NCBI RefSeq assembly: GCF_007995085.1
Contig: NZ_VOQS01000005.1
Coordinates: 1,550,001 to 1,614,000, forward strand
From: Paraburkholderia azotifigens
GTDB taxonomy: Bacteria > Pseudomonadota > Gammaproteobacteria > Burkholderiales > Burkholderiaceae
Direction: 5' to 3'
Length of the DNA: 64,000 nucleotides
The stretch's first letter is position 1. Every line of letters begins with the position of its first letter. Positions 27,425 to 35,843 of the stretch are shown piece after piece. The notes under the pieces were generated by a model that had not been told where the DNA came from, did no database searches, and saw nothing but the letters and a program-made list of their open reading frames with translations. A program made the position numbers and the translations under genes.

Positions 27425-27655
27425 GCCATGCGCACTGCCATATTCGTGTTGATCGCGTCGGTGGCGGCACATGCGCCTTGGGTCGGCCTCGCGGCGACAT
27501 TCGCGATCGCCGCAGGCGTTGCACTAGCCGTGACGCTTTTCGGACTCGGCGCCGTGGGTGCGAACCGCTTCATCATGACGCGCGCGTTTCACCTGCGCTC
27601 GAAGATCAAGGCATCGCAACGCGTCGTTGCCATCGCAGGCGCGCTGCTGTTACGC
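27425..27655 (+). pseudogene. C-terminal remnant of a NicO-type nickel/cobalt exporter
   Basis: A frame from ATG 27428 reads MRTAIFVLIASVAAH, then GLAATFAIAAGVALAVTLFG and finally RVVAIAGALLL. The pattern resembles the last two membrane helices of NicO/RcnA permeases, where RPCxGAIFVL precedes a small-residue helix. The similarity stops where the diguanylate cyclase gene (opposite strand) begins at 27650. The N-terminal histidine-rich helices are absent, so it cannot be functional. Confidence 0.4.
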
Positions 27656-28375
27656 ATTGGCGAATTCCACGCGGTTCCGTCCGCCACGCTTCGCGCGATA
27701 GAGCGCGGCATCGGCGAGACCGTATGCGGTATCGAAAGTCGTTCCCGGCGGATTTGCGCTGACGCCGAAGCTGGCCGTGATGCGTCGATCGACGGGCGCC
27801 GCAAACACATGACGGCTGATCGCTTCGCGCATCTTCTCGGCTTGCCGCAGTGCTTCAGCCGGCTCATGCGCGGGCAGCAGCACCGTGAATTCTTCTCCGC
27901 CCACGCGGCCGATAAAGCCCCGCTCGCCGACGATACGCCGCAAACATTCGACGATCCCCATGATCACGGCATCGCCTGCCGGATGACCGAAATCGTCGTT
28001 GACCCGTTTGAATTCGTCGATGTCGAGAATGATCATCACGGCGCTGTCATGACGCAGCGCTTTCGTGGTCCGCTCGATCACGGCGCTGCGGTTGAACACG
28101 CCCGTCAGCGCGTCATGCGTCGCACGATGCGCGAGCTGCTGCGCAAGCGCCTGCATCTCGCGTTCGGCGCGATCGCTGCGGCCGATCAGCCGGCGCGTCT
28201 CGCGCATCAGCCGCTCGAAGTGCGCAATGAGTTCGCCCAATGACTGGCGATAGTCGCCGGCATCCGCATCGACGGCCGTATGTATCGCGCGCGCCTTCTC
28301 GAGCGCCTCATTCTCGTTCTGGAACAGATCGGGCGCGTCGCTCACAGGCGCGTACAACGTGGAGATCGGGGGCAC
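27650..28375 (-). CDS. siaD: Diguanylate cyclase, SiaD homologue
   Basis: The 241-residue soluble protein has a short helical N-terminus (about 1-75) and a GGDEF domain whose active site reads RVGGEEF, with HDALTGVFNRSA and DIDEFKRVNDDFGHPAGD. It should make c-di-GMP. The RxxD inhibitory site five residues before GGEEF is not present (GERG instead), so product inhibition may be weak. Its ATG is one base from the SiaC stop codon. In Pseudomonas aeruginosa SiaC binds the SiaD N-terminus to switch it on. Confidence 0.88.
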   Translation of the reverse strand: MPPISTLYAPVSDAPDLFQNENEALEKARAIHTAVDADAGDYRQSLGELIAHFERLMRETRRLIGRSDRAEREMQALAQQLAHRATHDALTGVFNRSAVIERTTKALRHDSAVMIILDIDEFKRVNDDFGHPAGDAVIMGIVECLRRIVGERGFIGRVGGEEFTVLLPAHEPAEALRQAEKMREAISRHVFAAPVDRRITASFGVSANPPGTTFDTAYGLADAALYRAKRGGRNRVEFANA

Positions 28376-28376
28376 C

Positions 28377-28772
28377 TTATTGTCCTTGGTGAGAGACGGG
28401 GCGGTCGGTGAATTCGATCGCGTGGAAATCGGCTTTCAGTTCTTCGCCGAATTCGGCAATCGTTTCGTCTTCTTCGTCGCGATACCAGTTCATCAGCACG
28501 CGGCTGCCCGACTGCGCGGCCTCGTCCAGCGCGTCGAACACGCTGAACAGCATCTTCGTGCTGGAGCTGTTGAAGTAGGTCAGCACGACATCGACGGTAA
28601 TCACGGCCCCCGTCGATTCAGCAAGGTACTGACGCAACTGTTCGATCACGGGTGCGTAGAAAGCCGCCGCGTTCTCGGGATACGACTCGCCCCTGAGCAG
28701 CAGCTGATGCTCGTCGAACTTGAAATCGACTTCCGGCGACGTCGCCGTCGCGGCAATGTAGAGATTGTCCAT
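28377..28772 (-). CDS. siaC: SiaC homologue (DUF1987 phospho-switch protein)
   Basis: The 131-residue protein matches the SiaC family, including SPEVDFKFDEHQLLLRGESY near the start and LTYFNSSSTKMLF at residues 64-76. Thr72 in SSSTK aligns with the threonine that is phosphorylated by SiaB and dephosphorylated by SiaA in Pseudomonas; unphosphorylated SiaC activates SiaD. The gene lies between siaB and siaD with an 18-bp upstream gap. Confidence 0.9.
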   Translation of the reverse strand: MDNLYIAATATSPEVDFKFDEHQLLLRGESYPENAAAFYAPVIEQLRQYLAESTGAVITVDVVLTYFNSSSTKMLFSVFDALDEAAQSGSRVLMNWYRDEEDETIAEFGEELKADFHAIEFTDRPVSHQGQ

Positions 28773-28790
28773 AGCTCGTGCCTTTTATAC

Positions 28791-29354
28791 TCAGATGATG
28801 GCCTTGAGGCAAAACAGCGTGGTTCCGGGTTCGTCGGCACGCGGATGAAAAGCGAATTCGAGCGGTGCGCTTGCATCGCGCGCCATCGTCAGAAAACCCA
28901 GACCCGCGCCCTTGCTTTCCTCGGGCGTATCGGCTCGCAGCGAAACCTTGTAGGCCTGCTTGATCTCTTCCACCGACATGCTGCGCAACGGCTCCAGCTT
29001 GTTGCGCAGCCCCTCGACGTCAGCCGTTGCGACGGGATTGACGCACATCATCAGATGCCGCTCGCCGTCGGTCGTGATGCACACCGCGCCTTCGCGAATC
29101 GAGCCGCCGCCTTCGTTGTCGGGCTGAAGCGAGTCGGACGAATAATGGACGATGTTCTGCGACAGTTCGACAAACGACGAAAACAGTTTGCGGCGGGTCG
29201 GTCCGCTCACGCCCGCAATTTCCAGCTGCAACTTGACGACCTCGCCCATCGCCGCGACGATGTTATGGGAGAAGTAGCCCTTGTGATAGAAGAGCACGTT
29301 ACGCCGCTGCGCCAGTTCGAAAAAAGCGCGGTCTTGTTCGAGTAGTTGAGACAT
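28791..29354 (-). CDS. siaB: SiaB homologue (HATPase-like protein threonine kinase)
   Basis: The 187-residue protein has the SiaB/DUF6272 pattern: LFYHKGYFSHNIVAAMGEVV, the Bergerat-type helix FVELSQNIVHYSSDS and the glycine-rich KGAGLGFLTMARD. SiaB kinases phosphorylate SiaC. I start at MSQLLEQDRAF (ATG 29354); the longer frame starting at 29381 overlaps siaA. It begins 2 bp after the siaA stop codon. Confidence 0.87.
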   Translation of the reverse strand: MSQLLEQDRAFFELAQRRNVLFYHKGYFSHNIVAAMGEVVKLQLEIAGVSGPTRRKLFSSFVELSQNIVHYSSDSLQPDNEGGGSIREGAVCITTDGERHLMMCVNPVATADVEGLRNKLEPLRSMSVEEIKQAYKVSLRADTPEESKGAGLGFLTMARDASAPLEFAFHPRADEPGTTLFCLKAII

Positions 29355-29356
29355 GC

Positions 29357-30598
29357 TTATTGGTCGGTAATGCGGGCACAAAACAAGGTAAGGTCATCGC
29401 GACGTGCTTGCACGCCTTGCCATTCGGCCAGTGCGCGCCGCAGTTTTTCGCAGATTGCGGCAGGCGATCCGGTCCGGTTCTCAAGAATCAGATCCAGTGC
29501 GCGGCGTCGCCCGAAGGAAATACTGCGCGGTCCGCCAATCTGATCGATCAGTCCGTCCGTGCAGATGAACAGCAGGCTGCCGTTCGGCACCGCAATCTTG
29601 CGCAATTGCCACGTGTAATCGGCAAGACTGTCGACATAACCGACGCCCATGCGGTCCGCCGCGATCGTTTCGAACTGGTCCGAGTCCGGCGCGAGAATGT
29701 GCAGCGCGATCCTTGCACCAGCGAAGTGCAGCTGGCTCTCTCTGGCGTCGAACCAGAAGAACGCGGCATCGAGGCCATCGTTCGATTGCGGCACTTCAGC
29801 CGCGCTATGCACCTGCCCCAGCAGGCTCTTCACATTGCGATTGACGGCTGCAAGCAGCGCAGCGGGGTCGCGCGGACCGATCTGTTCGAGCGCCTGCGAC
29901 AGCGACGCCGAAGCCAGCAGCGTCATGAACGCACCCGGCACACCGTGACCCGTGCAATCCGCCGTCGCACCGAACCAGCCATGCGGAAACGCAGCAAAAT
30001 GATAGAAGTCGCCGCCGACCACATCGCGCGGCTCCCACACGAGCGCCGCTTCGGGCAGGCGCGCAGTCAGCGTCTCACGCGACGCGCGCAGCATCGCCTG
30101 CTGGATCACGCTTGCGTATTCGATGCTCTGCATGATCTGGCGATTCTTTTCCGCCTGCATCCCGGCGACCGCGCCGAGCAGTTGCAATCCGCTTCCCAGT
30201 CCGGCAAAACGGCCTTCGCGCGTCACGATGAAACCGTCGACCAGCGCTTTTTCACCGACCTCGACTGTCCTGAACGTCAGCGCTTCGATGCTCATGTCCG
30301 CGTCGACGACGAGCGGTTCCTTGTCCATGAACGCGATGCAGCTCTTCTTGTCGTATAGCTCGCGATGAAACGGCTTGCTCATCTGCGACAGAAAGATATC
30401 GCGGTTGATGAGACCGATCGGCCATCCGCTTTCGAGCACGGCAACGCTTTTCATGTCGCTGCGCGCGGAGAAGATTTCCATCACGCGCGAGTTCGGATCC
30501 TCTGCATCGACGGCGGGGACTTCCTGACACAGGTCGCCGGCGGAGCGCGGATCTCTCTGCGTCGACGAATGGCGTAACCGTGAAAACGCTGGATGCAT
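29357..30598 (-). CDS. siaA: SiaA homologue: PP2C/SpoIIE phosphatase with N-terminal CBS-like region
   Basis: The 413-residue protein has a C-terminal SpoIIE phosphatase domain (about 165-410) with metal sites DVVGGDFYHF, ADCTGHGVPGAFM and late aspartates (CTDGLIDQIGG, RRDDLTLF). The N-terminal 150 residues are soluble and look like paired CBS repeats (VDAEDPNSRVMEIFSARSDM, then MKSVAVLESGWPIGLINRDI; LVVDADMSIEAL). Pseudomonas SiaA instead has membrane helices and HAMP. It should dephosphorylate SiaC and so raise c-di-GMP. It is the first gene of the four-gene operon. Confidence 0.85.
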   Translation of the reverse strand: MHPAFSRLRHSSTQRDPRSAGDLCQEVPAVDAEDPNSRVMEIFSARSDMKSVAVLESGWPIGLINRDIFLSQMSKPFHRELYDKKSCIAFMDKEPLVVDADMSIEALTFRTVEVGEKALVDGFIVTREGRFAGLGSGLQLLGAVAGMQAEKNRQIMQSIEYASVIQQAMLRASRETLTARLPEAALVWEPRDVVGGDFYHFAAFPHGWFGATADCTGHGVPGAFMTLLASASLSQALEQIGPRDPAALLAAVNRNVKSLLGQVHSAAEVPQSNDGLDAAFFWFDARESQLHFAGARIALHILAPDSDQFETIAADRMGVGYVDSLADYTWQLRKIAVPNGSLLFICTDGLIDQIGGPRSISFGRRRALDLILENRTGSPAAICEKLRRALAEWQGVQARRDDLTLFCARITDQ

Positions 30599-30781
30599 GG
30601 CGAGGCGAGCCAGTGTATGAAGAAACCCTGCACGCTAATATTTCTCTGTGTACTTTGCGTGACAGCGAGTACTTTCGATGAGCAATTAACAACGAAATTG
30701 CTGATCTATTTCATTGGAATTTTTGCAGTGGAAATTAAAAAGATCTGCGCTTTTTCAATTTTATTCTCCGCAGCAATAGAT

Positions 30782-30793
30782 GCAAACGTTTGC
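30782..30793. promoter_or_regulatory. LacI/PurR-type operator palindrome 1
   Basis: GCAAACGTTTGC is a perfect 12-bp palindrome with a central CG and fits the LacI-family consensus GCAANCGNTTGC. Its centre is 148 bp from that of the second site. Confidence 0.6.
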
Positions 30794-30929
30794 CGTGCAG
30801 AATCTTGCTGCTAACCCCTATCAGATAAACCTTTACACAAATTCAAGCGCCTTGAAGCCATTGCAATTCATTCGGCAAGAAGTACTGCGCATGATTGAGT
30901 CATTAGCTTACCTTCGCTTTAAATGCCGC

Positions 30930-30941
30930 GCAAACGATTGC
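30930..30941. promoter_or_regulatory. LacI/PurR-type operator palindrome 2
   Basis: GCAAACGATTGC also fits GCAANCGNTTGC with both 4-bp arms intact. The 148-bp centre spacing is close to 14 helical turns, allowing looping. Confidence 0.55.
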
Positions 30942-31373
30942 TTATGACGTAGCTAACGCACCTGTATTAGCGTACACGCAGGCATTGCGCTTCTGGCACC
31001 ATCCGCACGAACAGCTTTCATTCCTTAAATACAACCGTTAAGCACACCCCGGCGCGGGCCTCGCGTCACCTCGTCTCGTTTTGCGTTAAAATGTACGAAC
31101 TGGTTAGTCCGTCGCAAATTGCAACGCCCTGGCGACCTGCATTTGCCCGCCTCGCATTCGTCCCGTCCAACCCGGCGCGCGATGCCGCGACGCCTCAACG
31201 CTCGACGCCCGCCTCGCATGCGTCGCAGCGGAGCCCTGACGGGACGGCGTCCCAAACCGAGCCATCACGAAGGGCGCCATCGCGCGTCGGCTTCACGATC
31301 TGGTGCATGCGTTCGCGCAGTCCCTGTGGACTGTTCGCATGCGCCCTCTTTTGCGTATTCATGAAGACAAGCA

Positions 31374-33794
31374 ATGTCCAAGCAACCTGAAACCAAGCCC
31401 ATATCGACGGCCGCGCGCGTCGGCCTGACACTCGCCGGCGCCATCGGCCTGCTGCTCGGCCTGTACTTCGCGATCGGCGGCGCGCTGCTCGTCGCTCGCG
31501 GCGGCACGTGGTACTACCTGCTGATGGGGCTCGCCGTCTGCGCGACGGGCATCCAGCTCGCACGCCGCAAAGCGGCAGCCTGTGTGATCTTCGCGCTCGT
31601 CATCGTGGCGACCGTGCTGTGGGCTATCTGGGAAAGCGGTTTCGACTTCTGGCCGCTGCAGGCACGTATCTTCATGTTCACGATGATCGGCATGCTGCTC
31701 GCGCCCGTCTATCCGATGCTGCGCGGCTTCGCGGGCAAGCGCCCCGCGAAGGGCGCCGCGTGGACGGCGGGTCTCGTGCTGCTCGCGTGCAATGCGCTGT
31801 TCGTGTACGGCATGTTCATCCCGCACGGCACGTTCGGCACGGAATCCGACGCAGCGCTCACGAAGCATGACGCGGCCACGGGCGACTGGTCCGCATACGG
31901 ACATTCGGCGGGCGGCGACCGCTTCGCAGGCGCCACGCAGATCGATCGCAACAACGTGAAGAACCTGCAGATCGCGTGGACGTACCACACGGGCGACGTG
32001 CCCCTCAGCCCGACGGGCGGCGGCGCGGAAGACCAGGAAACGCCGCTGCAGATCGGCGACACGCTGTTCGTATGCTCGCCGCACAACACGGTGATCGCAC
32101 TCGACGCGACGAACGGCCACGAAAAATGGCGCCATGAATTCCCGACTAAAACGACGGTCTGGGTGCGCTGCCGCGGCCTCGCATACTTCGACGCAACGAA
32201 ACCGGTTCAGCAGCCGCGCGTCGCAGGTTCGACGCCCGTCACCCCCGTCGCGCTGGCGGACGAACATGCTGCGTGCCGCCGCCGTATCTACATGAACACG
32301 ATCGACGCGAAGCTCGTGGCCCTCGACGCGGAGACGGGCAAGCTTTGCGCGGACTTCGGCGATCACGGCGTGATCGACCTGAAGGCGGGGCTCGGCGGTG
32401 CGGCAAGCCCGCTCTACGAGCTGACCTCGCCGCCGACCGTCGCGGGCACGACCGTCGTGACGGGCGGCCGGGTTGCCGATAACGTCTCGCTCGACATGCC
32501 CGGCGGCGTGATCCGCGGCTTCGATGTGATGACGGGCGCGATGAAGTGGGCGTTCGATCCGGGCAACCCGCAGGACAAGCAGGCGCCCGCGCCCGGCAAG
32601 ACCTTCGTGCGCTCGACGCCGAACGTCTGGGCGCCGATGTCGTACGACGCCACGTCGAACACCGTGTACATGCCTGTCGGCAGCGCGGCGATCGACCTGT
32701 GGGGCGTGAAGCGCACGGAACTCGACGAGAAATACGGCGCATCGATCCTCGCGCTCGACGCGACGACGGGCGCGGAGAAATGGCACTTCCAGACGGTCCA
32801 TCACGACCTGTGGGACTACGATGTGCCGATGCAACCGACGCTTGTCGATTTCCCCGTCGACGGCAAGAACGTTCCCGCGCTGATCGTCGGCACGAAGATG
32901 GGCCAGCTGTTCGTGCTCGACCGTCTGACGGGCAAGCCGCTGACCAAGGTGACCGGGCAGCCCGTGAAGTCCGCGACCATTCCCGGCGAGCCGTATGCGA
33001 AGACGCAGCCGCTGTCGGTCGGCATGCCGCAGATCGGCGCGGAAGTGCTGAAGGGCGCGGACATGTGGGGCATGACGCCGATCGACCAGATGATGTGCCG
33101 CATCATCTTCCACGGCATGCGCTACGACGGCCTCTTCACGGCGCCGGATACGGATACGTCGCTGAGCTTCCCGGGCTCGCTCGGCGGAATGAACTGGGGC
33201 GGCCTGTCGTACGACCCGAATTCGCAGATGATCTTCGCGAACGACATGCGCCTCGGTTTGTGGGTCCATCTCGTCAAGGAAGAGAAACGCGGCGGCACGT
33301 CGAACGGCAACGAAGCGGTGAACGCAGGCATGGGCGCGGTGCCGCTCGGCGGCACGCCCTATTCGGTGACGAAGGACCGCTTCTTCTCGCCGCTCGGCAT
33401 TCCGTGCCAGAAGCCGCCGTTCGGCAGCCTGACGGCCATCGATCTGAAGACGCGCAGCATCGCGTGGCAAGTGCCCCTCGGCACGGTGCGCGACACGCGC
33501 CTGTGGGGCGTGCAGATGCATATGCCGGCGCCCATCGGGATGCCGACCATCGGCGGCTCGCTCAGCACGGGCGGCGGCCTCGTCTTCTTCGCGGCGACGC
33601 AGGACTACTACCTGCGCGCGTTCGACAGCTCGACGGGCAAGGAAGTCTGGAAGGCTCGGCTGCCCGTCGGCAGCCAGGGCACGCCGATGAGCTATGCGCT
33701 CAACGGCCGGCAGTACATCGTGATCTCGGCGGGTGGCGCACGCCAGTCGCCCGATCGCGGCGACTACGTGATCGCCTACGCGCTGCCGCAGTAA
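31374..33794 (+). CDS. gcd: Membrane-bound PQQ-dependent glucose dehydrogenase
   Basis: The 806-residue enzyme oxidises glucose to gluconolactone at the periplasmic face and reduces ubiquinone. It starts with five membrane helices (about residues 13-145), followed by the eight-bladed quinoprotein domain: DWSAYGHSAGGDRFAGATQI, HTGDVPLSPTGGGAEDQETP, GGRVADNVSLDMPGGVIRGF and HDLWDYDVPMQPTLVDFP. Length is the family norm (about 800). It makes gluconic acid, which can solubilise mineral phosphate. It has its own terminator and a long regulated upstream region. Confidence 0.96.
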   Translation: MSKQPETKPISTAARVGLTLAGAIGLLLGLYFAIGGALLVARGGTWYYLLMGLAVCATGIQLARRKAAACVIFALVIVATVLWAIWESGFDFWPLQARIFMFTMIGMLLAPVYPMLRGFAGKRPAKGAAWTAGLVLLACNALFVYGMFIPHGTFGTESDAALTKHDAATGDWSAYGHSAGGDRFAGATQIDRNNVKNLQIAWTYHTGDVPLSPTGGGAEDQETPLQIGDTLFVCSPHNTVIALDATNGHEKWRHEFPTKTTVWVRCRGLAYFDATKPVQQPRVAGSTPVTPVALADEHAACRRRIYMNTIDAKLVALDAETGKLCADFGDHGVIDLKAGLGGAASPLYELTSPPTVAGTTVVTGGRVADNVSLDMPGGVIRGFDVMTGAMKWAFDPGNPQDKQAPAPGKTFVRSTPNVWAPMSYDATSNTVYMPVGSAAIDLWGVKRTELDEKYGASILALDATTGAEKWHFQTVHHDLWDYDVPMQPTLVDFPVDGKNVPALIVGTKMGQLFVLDRLTGKPLTKVTGQPVKSATIPGEPYAKTQPLSVGMPQIGAEVLKGADMWGMTPIDQMMCRIIFHGMRYDGLFTAPDTDTSLSFPGSLGGMNWGGLSYDPNSQMIFANDMRLGLWVHLVKEEKRGGTSNGNEAVNAGMGAVPLGGTPYSVTKDRFFSPLGIPCQKPPFGSLTAIDLKTRSIAWQVPLGTVRDTRLWGVQMHMPAPIGMPTIGGSLSTGGGLVFFAATQDYYLRAFDSSTGKEVWKARLPVGSQGTPMSYALNGRQYIVISAGGARQSPDRGDYVIAYALPQ

Positions 33795-33807
33795 CGCGCG
33801 CAGCGGC

Positions 33808-33844
33808 AAGCTGAAACGCGCCCTGACGGTGCGCGTTCCAGCTT
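33808..33844 (+). terminator. Terminator-like hairpin after gcd
   Basis: AAGCTG-A-AACGCGC (33808-33821) pairs with GCGCGTT-C-CAGCTT (33831-33844): two stems of 7 and 6 bp split by one A-C mismatch, 9-nt loop. It starts 14 bp after the gcd stop codon. Confidence 0.75.
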
Positions 33845-33926
33845 CATCAGCTCGAGCTTCATGTCAGCGGTGTGCCGATGCGTGCCTGCGTCGGCGAAAT
33901 ACGCCGCTTGTCTTTTTTCTTCCCTC

Positions 33927-34946
33927 ATGAAACGTTCTCTACTCGCGTCCATCGCGCTGGTGACACTCGCGTTCACCACGTGCGCGCACGCGCAATCGTC
34001 CGTCACGCTTTACGGCGCACTCGACACCAGCATCGAAATCACGAACCCCGGTGCGGGCTACGTCGCGCGCATGGATTCGGGCGCCTATCGCGGCTCGCGC
34101 GTGGGCTTGCGCGGCGCAGAGGATATCGGCAACGGCGTGAAGATCCTGTTCGATCTGGAGAATGGTTTCAGCTCGGGCAACGGCTCGCTCGCCGTCGCGA
34201 ATACGATCTTCAATCGCCAGGCGTGGGTCGGCGCCGGGACGCCGTACGGCACCGTGCGCATCGGCCGTCAGTACTCGCCCATCTACATTCCGTTCAAAGG
34301 ACAACTCGACGCGTTCGGCGCAGGCACCATCGCCTCCGGCCTCAACAATCTGTCGAAGATCACGCCTTACGCGAGTAATGCGATCACGTATCTGTCGCCC
34401 GAATTCCACGGCTTCTCGACGACCGTGATGGCGATCTTGCGCGATCCCGCCGACGGCGACGGCAACGGACTCGCCGGCCACATCGAAACCTTCGCCTGGC
34501 GCAACGGCCCGTTTCGCATGTCGTACGCACATCAGCAGACACACGGCGACGGCGCGTTGCGGGCAAACCTCGGCGGCGTGTCGTACGTGTACGGACCGCT
34601 GACGGGCTTCGTGTCGTTCTTCAACGGCGACGGCGGCACGCCGCGTTATCACAACGACGGCGTATCGGTATCCGCGCGCTACGCGGTCAATGCACGCTTT
34701 CGCGCTTCCGTCGGCTATGCGTATCTGCGCGACCGCTCGGGCGGCGACGACAACGCCGACCAGTTCAGCGCCGCTTGCGAATACGATTTGTCGAAGCGCG
34801 TGCTGCTCTACGCCAGCGCAGGCTGGTTGCGAAATCGCGGCGAAGGCGAGTTCACGCTCAAGGGCGTGAACGTGACGGGCCTCGCACCGTCATGGCCGGG
34901 CGCATCGGTGCGAGGCGTGCAGCTTGGGATGATCGACCGCTTCTGA
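33927..34946 (+). CDS. Outer-membrane porin (Gram-negative general porin family)
   Basis: The 339-residue precursor has a Sec signal (MKRSLLASIALVTLAFTT to AHA) and the Burkholderiales porin start AQSSVTLYGALDTSIEI. Further signatures are SRVGLRGAEDIGNGVKILFD, FNRQAWVGAGTPYGTVRIGR and the C-terminal phenylalanine (QLGMIDRF) needed for BAM-assisted assembly. It forms a beta-barrel channel for small solutes. I start at ATG 33927; the longer frame lacks a signal. It is convergent with the aldo/keto reductase gene. Confidence 0.94.
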   Translation: MKRSLLASIALVTLAFTTCAHAQSSVTLYGALDTSIEITNPGAGYVARMDSGAYRGSRVGLRGAEDIGNGVKILFDLENGFSSGNGSLAVANTIFNRQAWVGAGTPYGTVRIGRQYSPIYIPFKGQLDAFGAGTIASGLNNLSKITPYASNAITYLSPEFHGFSTTVMAILRDPADGDGNGLAGHIETFAWRNGPFRMSYAHQQTHGDGALRANLGGVSYVYGPLTGFVSFFNGDGGTPRYHNDGVSVSARYAVNARFRASVGYAYLRDRSGGDDNADQFSAACEYDLSKRVLLYASAGWLRNRGEGEFTLKGVNVTGLAPSWPGASVRGVQLGMIDRF

Positions 34947-34978
34947 TGCCGTTCGATGCTTCGGCTCCTTGGGTTCTG

Positions 34979-35827
34979 TCACGCCGCCTCATCCCATTGC
35001 GGCGCGAACGCGGGACTCACGAGACGCTCGTTTTTCGGCAGCGCCGCGATCGTCGCGAGGTCGTCCTTGTCGAGATGCACATCGAGCGACGCAAGGTTCG
35101 ACAGCTGATTCGACTTGCCTGCCGCCTTCGGCACGGCGGCAACGCCCTGCTGTTCGAGCAGCCACGCCAGCGCGATCTGCGTCGGCAGCACGCCGTGCTT
35201 GCGTGCAATCGCGACGATCTCGGGAATCTCCGAAACACGGTTGCGCGCGAGCGGACTGTAGGCCGTCAACGCCATCTCGTGTTGCCGCACGAAATCGAGC
35301 AGTGTCGACTGGCCGAGCGTCACGTGATACTCAACCTGAACGGCGGCAAGCGGCGCACCAATCGTTTCGACGGCCTCGCGCAGCAGCGGCAGCGGGAAGT
35401 TCGCCACGCCGATTGCACGCGCGAGTCCGCGCTCTTTCAGGTCGACGAGCACATCGAGCGTGCGGCGCAGGTTCATGTCCGGCGTCGGCCAGTGAATCAG
35501 GAACAGGTCGACGTATTCGCTGCGCAGGTCGCGCAGCGAACGCTCGAACGACGCGCGCAGCGCCTGCGGTTCGAGCTGATCCCACCAGACCTTGGTCGTC
35601 ACGTGAATCTGTTCGCGCGGCACGGACGTCGCAGCGAGCGCCGCGCCGACGGCATCTTCGTTCTGATAGCCGGCTGCCGTGTCGATATGGCGATAACCGA
35701 GTTCAAGCGCCTGCAAGACTGCACGCGTGCAGTCTTCGCCGACCATCGGCCAGGTTCCGAGGCCGAGCTTCGGCATGTTCAGGCCGTGTCGATTGACGAT
35801 GTGTTCCAAGCGTGGTTTCTCCCTCAT
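34979..35827 (-). CDS. Aldo/keto reductase
   Basis: The 282-residue NADPH-dependent oxidoreductase has the full catalytic tetrad of the superfamily: D49, Y54 (in HIDTAAGYQNED), K79 (VTTKVWWD) and H112 (LFLIHWPTP). It starts RHGLNMPKLGLGTWPM. The C-terminal PKAAGKSNQLSNLASLDVHL is the cofactor-binding part. It is next to an amidohydrolase gene with a 16-bp gap, so both are likely cotranscribed; the substrate is unknown. Confidence 0.93.
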   Translation of the reverse strand: MREKPRLEHIVNRHGLNMPKLGLGTWPMVGEDCTRAVLQALELGYRHIDTAAGYQNEDAVGAALAATSVPREQIHVTTKVWWDQLEPQALRASFERSLRDLRSEYVDLFLIHWPTPDMNLRRTLDVLVDLKERGLARAIGVANFPLPLLREAVETIGAPLAAVQVEYHVTLGQSTLLDFVRQHEMALTAYSPLARNRVSEIPEIVAIARKHGVLPTQIALAWLLEQQGVAAVPKAAGKSNQLSNLASLDVHLDKDDLATIAALPKNERLVSPAFAPQWDEAA

Positions 35828-35843
35828 GTGGATGGATGCAGGC

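Larger units (their letters stand above)
30599..31373. promoter_or_regulatory. Divergent siaA/gcd intergenic region, 775 bp
   Basis: The part from about 30630 to 31030 is clearly richer in A/T than the surroundings and has no plausible gene. It contains two LacI/PurR-type palindromes described separately. TTAAAAT at 31085-31091 could be a -10 for a gcd transcript, giving a leader of about 275 nt. The short open frame 31091-31390 lacks any family feature and I do not call it. Confidence 0.6.

Noticed and set aside
31091..31390. 99-codon open frame before gcd
   Set aside because: No ribosome-binding site, no domain, Ser/Arg/Pro-rich; better explained as the gcd leader.
31359..33809. 816-codon open frame on the minus strand
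   Set aside because: Antisense to gcd; extremely Arg/His/Ala-rich and lacking any domain.
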